From Actinotignum schaalii (GTDB taxonomy: Bacteria; Actinomycetota; Actinomycetes; Actinomycetales; Actinomycetaceae): DNA of 64,000 bases. Location of the stretch: assembly GCF_000724605.1 (NCBI RefSeq), contig NZ_CP008802.1, positions 558,001-622,000 of the forward strand, written 5' to 3'. Position numbers and translations under genes: made by a program. The notes beneath the pieces were generated by a model. It searched no databases. It was given only the letters and a program-made list of their open reading frames with translations, and was not told the DNA's origin. Position 1 is the stretch's first letter, and each line of letters starts with the position of its first letter. Positions 28,302 to 36,761 of this stretch are shown here, one piece after another.

Positions 28302-28754
28302 ATGAATAATGATAAATTGAACCTCAGCGTCCGCGCTAGCGAGGTGCATAATAACCCTCGTTCACCTTTATTATCTGAGAAGATAAGGTACAACTATGGT
28401 AAACAACAATGGGATGACCACCCCCCCGCAGGTAAGCCTGAACTGACGACTTCGGCTCAGCAGCATCACAACGGGCAAGGCCCCGTTACCGCAACCGGCG
28501 CACCGGTTAATGTTTATGTCCAGCAGGAGAAGCGTAATCCGCTCGGCACGGCCGGGTTCGTCATTGCACTTATTACTTTGTTCCTCGGCTGGATTCCAGT
28601 CCTCGGCTGGATTCTTTGGACCCTCGGTGCTATTTTCTCAACCGTTGGCATCTTCAAGAAGCCACGTGGGCTAGCTATTACTGGCTTTATCCTGTCCTTC
28701 ATCGATCTCATCATCATTCTGACCCTCGCTGCCACTATCATCGCGATTTTCTAG
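28302..28754 (+). CDS. Small DUF4190-like membrane protein, N-terminus disrupted at a C7 tract
   Basis: As read, 150 aa. The C-terminal half has two or three helices: NPLGTAGFVIALITLFLGWI, VLGWILWTLGAIFSTVGIF, a KKPRG turn, then a last helix. This is the DUF4190-like layout shared with the next gene. The first 42 residues look unnatural and have no Shine–Dalgarno. A better start is ATG at 28396 (AAGG 8 nt upstream). It reads MVNNNGMTTPP and then leaves frame at seven C's (28421–28427). With eight C's it would continue AGKPELTTS and align residue for residue with the paralogue's N-terminus (NN at 4–5, P11, KP at 14–15). Function unknown. Confidence 0.65.
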   Translation: MNNDKLNLSVRASEVHNNPRSPLLSEKIRYNYGKQQWDDHPPAGKPELTTSAQQHHNGQGPVTATGAPVNVYVQQEKRNPLGTAGFVIALITLFLGWIPVLGWILWTLGAIFSTVGIFKKPRGLAITGFILSFIDLIIILTLAATIIAIF

Positions 28755-28948
28755 CGAAGGTACAGATTGCTACTGACCGTAGCACCCTCGGTATTGCCCG
28801 CCTCGCTTAACCGGGGCGGGCAATACCGCGTCATTACCCCTAAGATCCCTTCCAGAATCGCACCACACCACCAAGAAGGCATACATGTTCTCGTCTCGGT
28901 ATAGTTGAGCCGTGCGAATGTCAGCAGCTCAAGCAATGAGGTGGCGGT

Positions 28949-29500
28949 ATGTCAAGTAATAATTTCGAAAACGTAGCTCCATCAGATAAGCCTGACCAAA
29001 TACCACCCATGCCTGACACCCCTGGGGCGCCACCGGAATCGCACCCGTCACAGCAGATGAACGGCAGTCCAATACCTCAGGGTTTCATTCCGGTCTATCA
29101 GATCAACGGTCAGTACTTCACACCCGCGCCTACTGGAAAACCGAACCAAAACGGCTATATCCCCGTCTATCAACAAGGTGGGAACTACCTGTATCCAATT
29201 GCGTCAGGAGGTCCAGGTACAGGCATGATTCCTCCGCAAGAACTCAAACCCAACCTCTTCGGAAAAGTTGGATTCATACTTGCCCTCGTCGGCATTATCC
29301 TCCGCTGGTTCCCACGAATTATCTTTATGGGGGCCCTGAGCAGATTGCTTTTCTATAGTGGCCTACTGGTATGGATTCCCGGCGCTATCATTTCCATCAT
29401 CGGTCTCTTCAAAAAGCCACAGAATCTCGCTATCGCTGGAACAATCCTAAGTTTTGCCGATGTCATGCTGCTCATCATTGTCGGCCTTCTCTATTTCTAA
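28949..29500 (+). CDS. DUF4190-like membrane protein, paralogue of the preceding gene
   Basis: 183 aa. A Pro/Gln/Asn-rich cytoplasmic N-terminus of about 100 residues contains a near-repeat (GFIPVYQINGQYF, then GYIPVYQQGGNYLY). Three hydrophobic segments follow (LFGKVGFILALVGIIL; a middle helix; SFADVMLLIIVGLLYF) with the KKPQNLAIAGTILS turn matching KKPRGLAITGFILS in the upstream gene. GAGGTGG precedes the ATG. Base composition is less GC-rich than neighbouring housekeeping genes. Such proteins often scaffold at the membrane; no function can be assigned. Confidence 0.75.
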   Translation: MSSNNFENVAPSDKPDQIPPMPDTPGAPPESHPSQQMNGSPIPQGFIPVYQINGQYFTPAPTGKPNQNGYIPVYQQGGNYLYPIASGGPGTGMIPPQELKPNLFGKVGFILALVGIILRWFPRIIFMGALSRLLFYSGLLVWIPGAIISIIGLFKKPQNLAIAGTILSFADVMLLIIVGLLYF

Positions 29501-29570
29501 ATCCAGTGACCGGCTAGAGCCGCATAATCGTAACTATCGGAATTCACTCCGCGAGAGTGGCACGGCCATT

Positions 29571-30308
29571 TTAGGTAAGCTCCGCGAGGGCCTGAGCAAC
29601 GGTGAAATTGCCTTCGTAGAAGGCTTTGCCAATAATGACGGAGTCCACGTGGCCGGGCGAATTACCATCCGCGCTAGCGCCACGCTCACTCAACTCCCGA
29701 ACGGCACGCAGATCGGCAAGCGTTGCCATCCCGCCCGAGGCGGTGATGCGGGCCTGGCTCAGCCGCGCGACCCGCTGGAGTAGCTCGAGGTTAGCCCCGG
29801 CGAGGGCGCCATCTCGGGTTCGATCTGTGACGATGTAGCGGCGCGCACCGGCGTCGTCGAGAAAATCAATAACCTCACGCAACTCCCCAACATCGGTACC
29901 GGCACCGCGCGCAACCACCCGGGCGCCGTCGACATCAAGACAAACGGCCACCCGGTCCGCGTGCTGCGCCAGTACCCGCGCCACCCACACGCGATCCCGC
30001 AGCGCGGTGGTCGCGAGGTTAATGCGTTCCGCGCGGGTAGCGAGGGCGCGCTCAAGCACCTCCGGGGTGTCGATTCCCCCGGAAAGCTCCCAACGCATCG
30101 GGCTGCTCTCCATGAGGCGCTCCAGCAGGGCGAAATTATCCCCGGTGCCGTATACAAGATCCAGATCCACCAGGTGAATCCACTGCGCCCCGGCCGCCTG
30201 GAAATCCGCGATAGCCGCGGCCGGGTCGCTCCATGCTTCCGGGCCGCTGCCTAGCCGCGCGGAACGCCCCGCCCGAATATCTACCGCGACGAGCAGCTCA
30301 CAGGTCAT
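29571..30308 (-). CDS. priA: Phosphoribosyl isomerase A (bifunctional HisA/TrpF, PriA)
   Basis: 245-aa TIM barrel. LLVAVDIRAGRSARL carries the first catalytic Asp, IHLVDLDLVYGTGDN and WELSGGIDTPEVLERAL are conserved, and YIVTDRTRDGALAGANLEL carries the second catalytic Asp. In actinobacteria this enzyme serves histidine (ProFAR isomerase) and often tryptophan (PRA isomerase) synthesis. Whether this copy is bifunctional depends on the absence of trpF elsewhere. The start overlaps the upstream unknown gene by 11 bp. No other his genes are in the window. Confidence 0.9.
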   Translation of the reverse strand: MTCELLVAVDIRAGRSARLGSGPEAWSDPAAAIADFQAAGAQWIHLVDLDLVYGTGDNFALLERLMESSPMRWELSGGIDTPEVLERALATRAERINLATTALRDRVWVARVLAQHADRVAVCLDVDGARVVARGAGTDVGELREVIDFLDDAGARRYIVTDRTRDGALAGANLELLQRVARLSQARITASGGMATLADLRAVRELSERGASADGNSPGHVDSVIIGKAFYEGNFTVAQALAELT

Positions 30309-30864
30309 CGCGATCCCCCGCAGAATCCTCATTACCATCTTCCCCGCACGCGACTTTACGCAGAATTTTCTCAATATCCGCCTGGGTGAGTTTCCCGGAA
30401 TCCAAGGCTGCGCAGTCAGTAATAGAGCGCTCCCCCAGCATGAGCTCCTCCACGATGGGATCCAGGGAGTTGAGCAGCAGGCCGGAAGCAATTTCCTCAT
30501 CGGCTTTGCCGGCGAAGAAACGCCGCGCGCGCACCATCCCGGATACGCCCGGCTCGAAACCGGTGGATTCTTTATCCAGATTGACGTCAATAAGGATGGA
30601 GCCGTAGGGGCTGAGGCGGGAAAGCATTCCGGCCACCGCGGGCGCGTCATCGGAAAGGGAGGCGGGTTCCTCATCGGGATCCGGGCCGGTGATATTGCGA
30701 ATATCCCACTCATCGTAGACGGGCGTTGCCAGCTGGCGGTACACCAGCGCCCCGGAATCCGTGGCCACCACCTGCACGTCCAGGCCGTGCAGCGCGCAGA
30801 GCGCCGCGAGGGCGTCCGCGCTATCAAAAGGTGTGAGTACCGCGTAGGTGCGCACGTCAGTCAT
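30298..30864 (-). CDS. Unknown acidic protein upstream of priA
   Basis: 188-aa soluble protein, not recognised. The N-terminus MTDVRTYAVLTPFDSADALA looks like a beta-alpha unit. The middle contains DPDEEPASLSDDAPAVAG and VRARRFFAGKADEEIASGLL, and the C-terminus is strongly acidic (EDGNEDSAGDRDDL). It has no signal peptide or TM helix. The start has a strong GGGGAGG. It overlaps priA by 11 bp, so the two are translationally coupled and this protein may serve histidine metabolism, or merely share expression. Confidence 0.7.
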   Translation of the reverse strand: MTDVRTYAVLTPFDSADALAALCALHGLDVQVVATDSGALVYRQLATPVYDEWDIRNITGPDPDEEPASLSDDAPAVAGMLSRLSPYGSILIDVNLDKESTGFEPGVSGMVRARRFFAGKADEEIASGLLLNSLDPIVEELMLGERSITDCAALDSGKLTQADIEKILRKVACGEDGNEDSAGDRDDL

Positions 30865-30892
30865 CGAGTTATCCTCCCCTTGCGCTTCGTTA

Positions 30893-31414
30893 TTAGTTAT
30901 TTTCCCAGGTGCCGGTGAGCAGGCCGCGGCCGAGCACGTGTTCGCGCGCCAGAAAATACGCCACCGCGGGCCGGGTTTCCGCATCGATATCCAGCACGGT
31001 ATCGAGGGCGAGCACCGCGAAAATATAGCGGTGCGGGCCGTGGCCGGCCGGCGGGGCGGCGCCCTGGAAGCTCGGGGTTCCGCCGTCGTTCTTCAAAGTG
31101 AGGGAGGGTGCCGGAAGGTCATCAGAGCCGCCGGCCGCAATTTCGGCGGTATCGGCGGGCAGATTCGCCACCGTCCAATGCCAGTAGCCGGACGGGGTGG
31201 GAGCATCCGGGTCATAGCAGGAGACGAGCAAGCTGACCGTGCCCTCCGGCGGGGTATCCCAGCCCAGTTGCGGATTGCGGTCCGCGCCGCCCGGGGTGGT
31301 GCCGGTGCCGGTTGCGCTTTCGGGCAGGGCTTCCCCGTTCGCGAAATCATCGGAGGTGAGGTGAAGATCAACGCTTCCGGCCGGCACTCCGGCGTAGGGA
31401 TCGTGGGTGGTCAT
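30893..31414 (-). CDS. YbhB/YbcL-family (PEBP, Raf-kinase-inhibitor-like) protein
   Basis: 173-aa phosphatidylethanolamine-binding-protein fold. Ligand-pocket motifs are visible: CYDPDAPTPSGYWHWTVANL near residue 65 and GPHRYIFAVLALD near 125, with NPQLGWDTPPEGT preceding. No signal peptide. Bacterial members are uncharacterised in the main. AAGGAG lies before the ATG. It lies 28 bp upstream of the unknown gene and is probably co-transcribed with it and priA. Confidence 0.9.
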   Translation of the reverse strand: MTTHDPYAGVPAGSVDLHLTSDDFANGEALPESATGTGTTPGGADRNPQLGWDTPPEGTVSLLVSCYDPDAPTPSGYWHWTVANLPADTAEIAAGGSDDLPAPSLTLKNDGGTPSFQGAAPPAGHGPHRYIFAVLALDTVLDIDAETRPAVAYFLAREHVLGRGLLTGTWENN

Positions 31415-31480
31415 ATCCGCTCCTTATGCGTGCTTTGTGCGTGGGCGCCGCGGCCGTGCGGCGGGCGCGCTTAGTCCAGT

Positions 31481-32383
31481 CTAGCGTGATGAGGCCGCGC
31501 CTTCCGATGCAATTTTATCGACGGCACCTGCGCCCCGCGGCGCGCTCGCATCACCGGTGTCGGTATCTTGAGGCGCAATTTTGTCGACGGCGCCGCCGAA
31601 TCGCCTTTCGCGCTGCCCGTAGGCGGCGCAGGCTTCCCACAGGGCGCGCCGCTCGAATTCCGGCCACGGCAGCGGGGAAAAATACAGTTCCGCGTAGGCG
31701 CTTTCCCACATGAGGAAATTGGAGGTGCGGTATTCCCCGCCGGTACGGATAAGGAGATCGACGTCGCGCATGCGCGGGGCGTAAAGCTGGGCGGTCAGAG
31801 TTGCTTCGCTAATGCGCTCGGCTTTGAGTTCCCCGCGGGCCACCCGCTCGGCCACCGCGCGCACCGCATCCACGATTTCCGCGCGCCCACCATAGTTAAT
31901 ACACAAGTTGAGGACCATCCCGGTATTTCCCGCGGTCAATTCTTCCGCGGCGCGAATTTCACGCAGCACCGAGCGCCACAGCCGGCCCTCGCGGCCCACC
32001 CACTGAACCCGCACTCCCCATTCGTGGAGTTGATCGCGATTGGCGCGAATAATATCGCGGGAAAATCCCATGAGGAACCGCACTTCATAAGGCGAACGCC
32101 GCCAGTTTTCGGTAGAAAAAGCGTAGACGGAGAGCTCAGCGATTCCCACTTCCAGGGCACCGGCCACCACGTCCATCAGGGAACGCTCACCGGCTTTATG
32201 GCCTTCGGTGCGCGCCAGCCCGCGGGCATTCGCCCAGCGCCCGTTGCCGTCCATCACGATGGCCACGTGTTCGGGCACTCGCCCCAGGGGTGGTGGCGTG
32301 ATGCCGGGCCGGTGGGCCGGAGTGGGGCGCTCCAGATGAGGGAGATGGTCCAGCTGCGCTCGATTCGGGTGCTCGTCTGTCAT
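31481..32383 (-). CDS. uppS: Undecaprenyl/polyprenyl diphosphate synthase (cis-prenyltransferase)
   Basis: 300-aa UPP synthase family member making the lipid carrier for cell-wall synthesis. VAIVMDGNGRWANARGLAR includes the catalytic Asp and DGNGRW, SVYAFSTENWRR follows, and the C-terminal RTGGEYRTSNFLMWESAYAE gives the isoprenoid-binding signature. The start MTDEHPNRAQ has GAGGT 7 nt upstream and overlaps the recO stop by 4 bp (ATGA). The C-terminal tail carries a duplicated AVDKIA module encoded by a 17-bp repeat with one mismatch (31509–31525 and 31575–31591), outside the catalytic fold. Confidence 0.94.
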   Translation of the reverse strand: MTDEHPNRAQLDHLPHLERPTPAHRPGITPPPLGRVPEHVAIVMDGNGRWANARGLARTEGHKAGERSLMDVVAGALEVGIAELSVYAFSTENWRRSPYEVRFLMGFSRDIIRANRDQLHEWGVRVQWVGREGRLWRSVLREIRAAEELTAGNTGMVLNLCINYGGRAEIVDAVRAVAERVARGELKAERISEATLTAQLYAPRMRDVDLLIRTGGEYRTSNFLMWESAYAELYFSPLPWPEFERRALWEACAAYGQRERRFGGAVDKIAPQDTDTGDASAPRGAGAVDKIASEGAASSR

Positions 32384-33111
32384 GATGCCGACCTCACGAT
32401 CTGCAAGGAACGTACCTTGCGTTCCAAATACCATTGCACGTACGCGGAAATATAGCCGTGCGCGGTTTCCCCGGCGCTGCCGGCCAGCGAGTCAATAACT
32501 TCCCAATCCCCGCGCGCCAGAGCCGCGAGGAGCCGGCGGGTATCTTCGCCCGGATAAGCAGCCCCGCGCGGGGCACAACGCCGGCACACCAGGCCGCCGG
32601 CTTGCACATGGAAAGCGGTGAGGTCCTCCCCGCTGCCGCAGAGCGCGCAGGAAGTCACCGCCAGGCCCCACCCGGATACCGCCATGGCGCGCAGCAGGTA
32701 GGAATCCATAATCGGATAGGGGGCATGCTGGCGGGACGCCAGGGAATTGAGGGCGCCCAGGAGAAGGCGGTAGTGGGCCCTATCCGGTTCGCCTTCCGCC
32801 CCGAGTTTTTCCGCGACTTCCACCATGGTGCTCGCGGCCGCGTAGGCTTCAAAATCGGGGGCGATGGCCCGCCCGAAAGGATTGAGGGTGGCCACTTCCG
32901 TGACAATATCGAGGCTGCGCCCCCGGTAGAGCTGCACATCCACGTAGGTGAACGGCTCGAGGCGCGCCCCGAATCGGGAGCGGGTGCGGCGCACACCTTT
33001 GGCCACGCAGCGCACCAGGCCGTGCGCGCGTGCCAGCAGGGTGACAATGCGGTCCGCTTCCCCTAGGTCCTGCGTACGCAGGACTATTCCTTCATCCCGA
33101 TAGAGTTTCAC
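32380..33111 (-). CDS. recO: DNA repair protein RecO
   Basis: 243 aa. The N-terminal OB-fold begins VKLYRDEGIVLRTQDLGEAD from a GTG start. The helical domain carries a zinc-finger: CALCGSGEDLTAFHVQAGG, then CRRC. RecO binds ssDNA and RecR to load RecA in gap repair. Similarity starts at the GTG; GGGAG is close to it. It is followed without a gap by uppS (ATGA overlap), a conserved actinobacterial pair, and lies 11 bp after leuA. Confidence 0.93.
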   Translation of the reverse strand: MKLYRDEGIVLRTQDLGEADRIVTLLARAHGLVRCVAKGVRRTRSRFGARLEPFTYVDVQLYRGRSLDIVTEVATLNPFGRAIAPDFEAYAAASTMVEVAEKLGAEGEPDRAHYRLLLGALNSLASRQHAPYPIMDSYLLRAMAVSGWGLAVTSCALCGSGEDLTAFHVQAGGLVCRRCAPRGAAYPGEDTRRLLAALARGDWEVIDSLAGSAGETAHGYISAYVQWYLERKVRSLQIVRSAS

Positions 33112-33122
33112 TGGCTCCCAGT

Positions 33123-34944
33123 TTAGCGGTGCGCGCGATTGACAGCCGAGATAATCGCCTTGAGGCCGGCGCGTGTCGTGGAGGTGTGAATACCGCAGCC
33201 CCACAGCACCTGGTCGTCAATCTCGCATTCCACATAGGCGGCCGCCGACGCATCCGTACCCTCGCTCAGGGTGTGTTCGGCATAGTCGAGCACGTGGATA
33301 TGTTCGCCCAACTGTTCCATGGCAGTGACGAAAGCGTGGATGGGTCCGTTGCCGCTGCCGTGCAGGCTATGCTGCACGCCGTCCGCCTGGGTTTCCACGA
33401 CGGCGCTAATATCGGTCACCCCACCACTGTGATTGGTGAATTCCAGGGCGCGCAAGCGGTAGCGCCCCCACGGGGTGCTGGTCGCGCTCCGGGCGCCCGG
33501 TGCGCCTTGCGAGCCGGCAGTGCCCGCCAGCTCCTGCTCCCCGTACCCTTGCGAGAGCGGGAGGTATTCGTCCACGAAAATATCCCAGAGAGTATCCGCA
33601 CTGACCTCTTCGCCGGTGCGCTCGGTCCAGGTTTGCACAATGCGGGAGAGTTCGATTTGCATGCGCCGCGGCAGATCTAGGTTGCGGGTGGTTTGCATGA
33701 GGTAGGCAACCCCGCCCTTGCCAGACTGGGAATTGACCCGCACGATGGCATCGTAGGTACGCCCCACGTCCTTAGGGTCAATGGGCAGATAGGGCAGTGC
33801 CCAGGGAACCTGCCGCTCGTCTCCCCTGGGCCGCGGCCAGATCCGCGGCCCGGCGTTGCATCCCCTTCTTAATGGCATCCTGATGGGAGCCGGAGAACGA
33901 GGTGTAGACAAGCGAACCGGCGTAAGGCACGCGCGGGCCCACCTCAATCCCGGTGCATTCTTCGCACACATCCACGATGGCATCAATATCGGAAAGATCC
34001 AGCTCCGGATCAATTCCCTGCGAATAAAGATTCATGGCCACCGTAATAAGATCAACGTTTCCGGTGCGCTCCCCCTGCCCGAAGAGGCAGCCTTCCACCC
34101 GGTCAATCCCGGCGAGCATCGCCAATTCGGTGGTGGCCACCCCGGTGCCGCGATCATTGTGGTTATGCGCGGAAAGTGCCACGTACTCACGCTTAGGAAT
34201 ATGGCGGGAGAAGTATTCGATTTGATCGGCGTAGACGTTCGGAGTGGCGCGCTCCACCGTGGTGGGAAGATTAATAATAATTTCGCGCTCGGCATCCGGT
34301 TGCCACACATCCATGACGGATAAGCACACCTCAAGAGCGTAATCAATTTCAGTATCCACGAAAATTTCCGGGGAATATTCGAAACCGAAAATGAGATCGT
34401 CCGGAAGTACCTTTTCGGCGTAGGCCACAATTTCCCGGGTTCCGGCCATGGCCAGTTCGCGGATGGCTTCCTTGGAGGAGCCAAAAACCACATCGCGGAA
34501 AACCGGCGAAGTCGCATTGTAGAGATGCACGGTGGCGCGCGGGAATCCGGCCAGCGCATCAATGGTGCGGTGAATAAGTTCGGGGCGCGACTGGGTGAGA
34601 ACCGAGACGGTCACGTCGTCGGGTACCGCGCCGTCTTCCGCCAGGGAGCGCACAAAATCCCAATCGGTTTGGGAGGCCGCCGGGAAACCGATCTCAATTT
34701 CCTTCACGCCGATCTTGACGAGCAGATCGAAAATCCGCCGTTTGCGGATCATATCCATCGGTTCGATAAGGGCCTGGTTGCCGTCGCGCAGATCGGTGGA
34801 GAGCCAGCGCGGCGCCTTGGTAATGCGATTATTGGGCCAGGTGCGATCCGGCAGCGTAATCGGATTGGTATCGAGGAAGGGCCGATACTTGTAGAAGGGC
34901 ATACCTGAGGGGCGCTGACGGTGCGTGTATCCGGAAGTTTTCAT
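33123..34944 (-). pseudogene. leuA: 2-isopropylmalate synthase, frameshifted in this sequence
   Basis: Two overlapping frames together encode a complete LeuA of about 606 aa. The first covers the catalytic barrel (STDLRDGNQALIEPMDMIRK, ALSAHNHNDRGTGVATTELA with the metal-binding HNHND, GSHQDAIKKGMQ) and stops at 33778. The second holds PWALPYLPIDPKDVGRTYDA, RVNSQSGKGGVAYLMQTTRN and the leucine-sensing regulatory domain to 33123. The switch lies at a GGGG run (CCCC on the plus strand, 33823–33826). Removing one G gives AAAQGDERQVPWALPYLPID, a continuous normal sequence. Real inactivation, sequencing error and a programmed shift are all possible. As read, the protein loses its allosteric domain. 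A leader-peptide attenuator lies upstream. Confidence 0.85.
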
Positions 34945-34971
34945 GGGGTGGTCACCTTTTATTTTTTGTGT

Positions 34972-35040
34972 GGCGGTAATTTTAAGAACGACGGCGCAGC
35001 TTAACCCGCCGCGAGGAGCCGAATAAGCTCGCGGCGGCTC
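34972..35040 (-). promoter_or_regulatory. Mutually exclusive RNA stems in the leuA leader
   Basis: CCGCCGCGAG (35006–35015) can pair with CTCGCGGCGG (35028–35037). GAGCCG (35016–35021) pairs with CGGCTC (35035–35040), and GGCGG (34972–34976) pairs with 35006–35010. These overlap, so ribosome position on the leader ORF would decide which forms. No U-tract follows, so control may act on the leuA ribosome-binding site rather than by termination. Confidence 0.55.
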
Positions 35041-35072
35041 ATAAGGAGAAGGCGAGAGGTACCCATAGGCAT
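35001..35072 (-). CDS. leuA leader peptide (leucine attenuator), 23 aa
   Basis: Short ORF with GAGGAG 8–9 nt before its ATG (complement at 35081–35086), ending 56 bp before leuA. Six of 23 residues are leucine: Leu8–Leu9–Leu10, Leu16, Leu19–Leu20, in CTT/CTC codons. It overlaps the alternative stems listed separately. This fits ribosome-mediated leucine attenuation, known for leuA in actinobacteria. Confidence 0.7.
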   Translation of the reverse strand: MPMGTSRLLLMSRRELIRLLAAG

Positions 35073-35126
35073 AACTCTAGCTCCTCAGCTAGCTGAATAT
35101 GCACAGATTTGTCCGCGATGTGAGAC

Positions 35127-36758
35127 TTAGAGGACCGCCGGGAAGGCATTCCAGTATCCCAAGCTCATGAGCAGCACCGCTTGGGCACACAAAGTGAGCA
35201 GGGTGGTGACCCGCGCGATACGCCCCATGCCGGGCCGGGCATTCCAGCTGCGGAACGCGGCCCGCACGTGCATCCACGCCGCACCTAGCGCCGCCAGGTG
35301 GACGAGGGCGAAACCGCCCTGCACGATAAGCAGATTATGGGAATAGGTGAGCGCGATATGGGCAACGGCCACCAAATACACAAGGAAAACCGCCCAGGCA
35401 CCCACCACCGAGAGGGAAGCGAGATTGAGAGCCGCCCCCGATCCCGAGAAATTCGAGAGGCGATGCCCGCGCACCGGAATCCAACACACCGCCACCAGCA
35501 CGATGCTCACCGCCAGGAGGGCCACGCCGCCCAGCGCAATATAGAGCGCTGTTTGGGCGGTGAACCACCCGCCGGCCGTGAGAGTGGGGGCCACGAAGGC
35601 CTGCCGTGGTTGGTCACCGGCCACCCGCGGTTGCGCCGTCGCCGTAAAGGGTAAACCATTGACCCAATCCGCGGTATCTTGCATGGCCGCGCGCGAAAGC
35701 TTGCTGCGGTTGATCTGGAGGCCGTGGTCGGCGTCCTTGTAATAGCGCACCGTGAGCGCGCTGTTGCCGGCCTCTTCCAGGTAGCGGGCCATCATTTGCG
35801 GGCCCTGGATGGTCGGCATGGAATTATCGGCCGTGCCGTAAAGCATGAGGACCGGCATGGTCATCTGCTTCTCGTAGGGGGCCGCATCGAAATCGATATA
35901 GCGGAAAGTATCGGGGCCAAAATCCTGGCCGATGAGCTTCGGGATGGCGGCGCGCAGCCGGGCCGGGGCGTGAATTTCACGCAGGTAGGCGTCCGCCGCG
36001 TAGGCTCCCTGCTGGCGGATCGGGAGCACCGGCGCGCTAATGAGGGCCACGTAATTGACCGCCTTCGCGCTGGTGGCCACAATCGGGGCTACGAAGCAGC
36101 CTTCGGATACCGCGTACAGGCCCGAGTGGCGTGCATCGACATCCTCCCAGGAGAGCATCTCGCGGTAGACATCCTCAAAATCCGCGGCGAGCTGGAGGTA
36201 GTCGCGATGCGTCGTCGTATAGTTCGCCACCCGTTTTTCCGGAACCACCGTAATAATCCCGGTGGAGGCAATCGCTTCGGTTTCCCGCCCGAAATCGCGC
36301 GCGGAAGAGGTGCCGGTGCCGTGGATAAAAAGCATCCCGGGCACCACCGATGCCGCGCCCACCGGGCGTTTGACGACGGCGGGAATCAGGGTGCCATCCC
36401 GCAAGGTGATCGTGACGGTGCTGCTGGCCACCTGGTAGGTTCCCAGCCGCGCGGTGGGGACCCCGGTGGAAATGGTGGTATCCGGGGTTTGCGGGGCAAT
36501 CGCGGCGGTCATGGGCTGCGGATTCCAGCCCGGGCCGAAGGCGCTCCCGATGAGCCCGGCAGCCAGCACCACGATCAGCCAGGTGACGAAGCGTTTGTGG
36601 GTGGGCAGCCAGCGCCGCCAGCCTCGGCGCGCGGCGCGCTCCGGCTGTGCGCTGCGTTCCACGCGATCCGCGCTCTCCAGGTGGCTAGCCGGCACCAGGG
36701 TGCGCCCCGGCGGCGGATTATCGGTAGGCGGGGTGTAGGGAAGATCGTTCAGGCGCAC
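35127..36758 (-). CDS. Membrane-anchored alpha/beta hydrolase with C-terminal TM domain
   Basis: 543 aa. A cytoplasmic N-terminus of about 55 residues precedes one TM helix (FVTWLIVVLAAGLIGSAFG) and an extracytoplasmic alpha/beta-hydrolase domain (about residues 95–390). The latter has an oxyanion-type FIHGTGTSSARDF, a nucleophile elbow YAVSEGCF (consensus GxSxG with Ala first), the acid in LYGTADNSMP and the His in DADHGLQ. Four C-terminal helices follow (about 400–540). Catalytic residues look intact, so it may be an esterase acting outside the membrane; substrate unknown. The GTG start lies 3 bp after the era stop. Confidence 0.8.
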   Translation of the reverse strand: MRLNDLPYTPPTDNPPPGRTLVPASHLESADRVERSAQPERAARRGWRRWLPTHKRFVTWLIVVLAAGLIGSAFGPGWNPQPMTAAIAPQTPDTTISTGVPTARLGTYQVASSTVTITLRDGTLIPAVVKRPVGAASVVPGMLFIHGTGTSSARDFGRETEAIASTGIITVVPEKRVANYTTTHRDYLQLAADFEDVYREMLSWEDVDARHSGLYAVSEGCFVAPIVATSAKAVNYVALISAPVLPIRQQGAYAADAYLREIHAPARLRAAIPKLIGQDFGPDTFRYIDFDAAPYEKQMTMPVLMLYGTADNSMPTIQGPQMMARYLEEAGNSALTVRYYKDADHGLQINRSKLSRAAMQDTADWVNGLPFTATAQPRVAGDQPRQAFVAPTLTAGGWFTAQTALYIALGGVALLAVSIVLVAVCWIPVRGHRLSNFSGSGAALNLASLSVVGAWAVFLVYLVAVAHIALTYSHNLLIVQGGFALVHLAALGAAWMHVRAAFRSWNARPGMGRIARVTTLLTLCAQAVLLMSLGYWNAFPAVL

Positions 36759-36761
36759 GTA

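Noticed and set aside
30309-30827. N-terminal extension of priA
   Set aside because: The extra 173 codons are an out-of-frame reading of the upstream unknown gene; PriA similarity begins at 30308.
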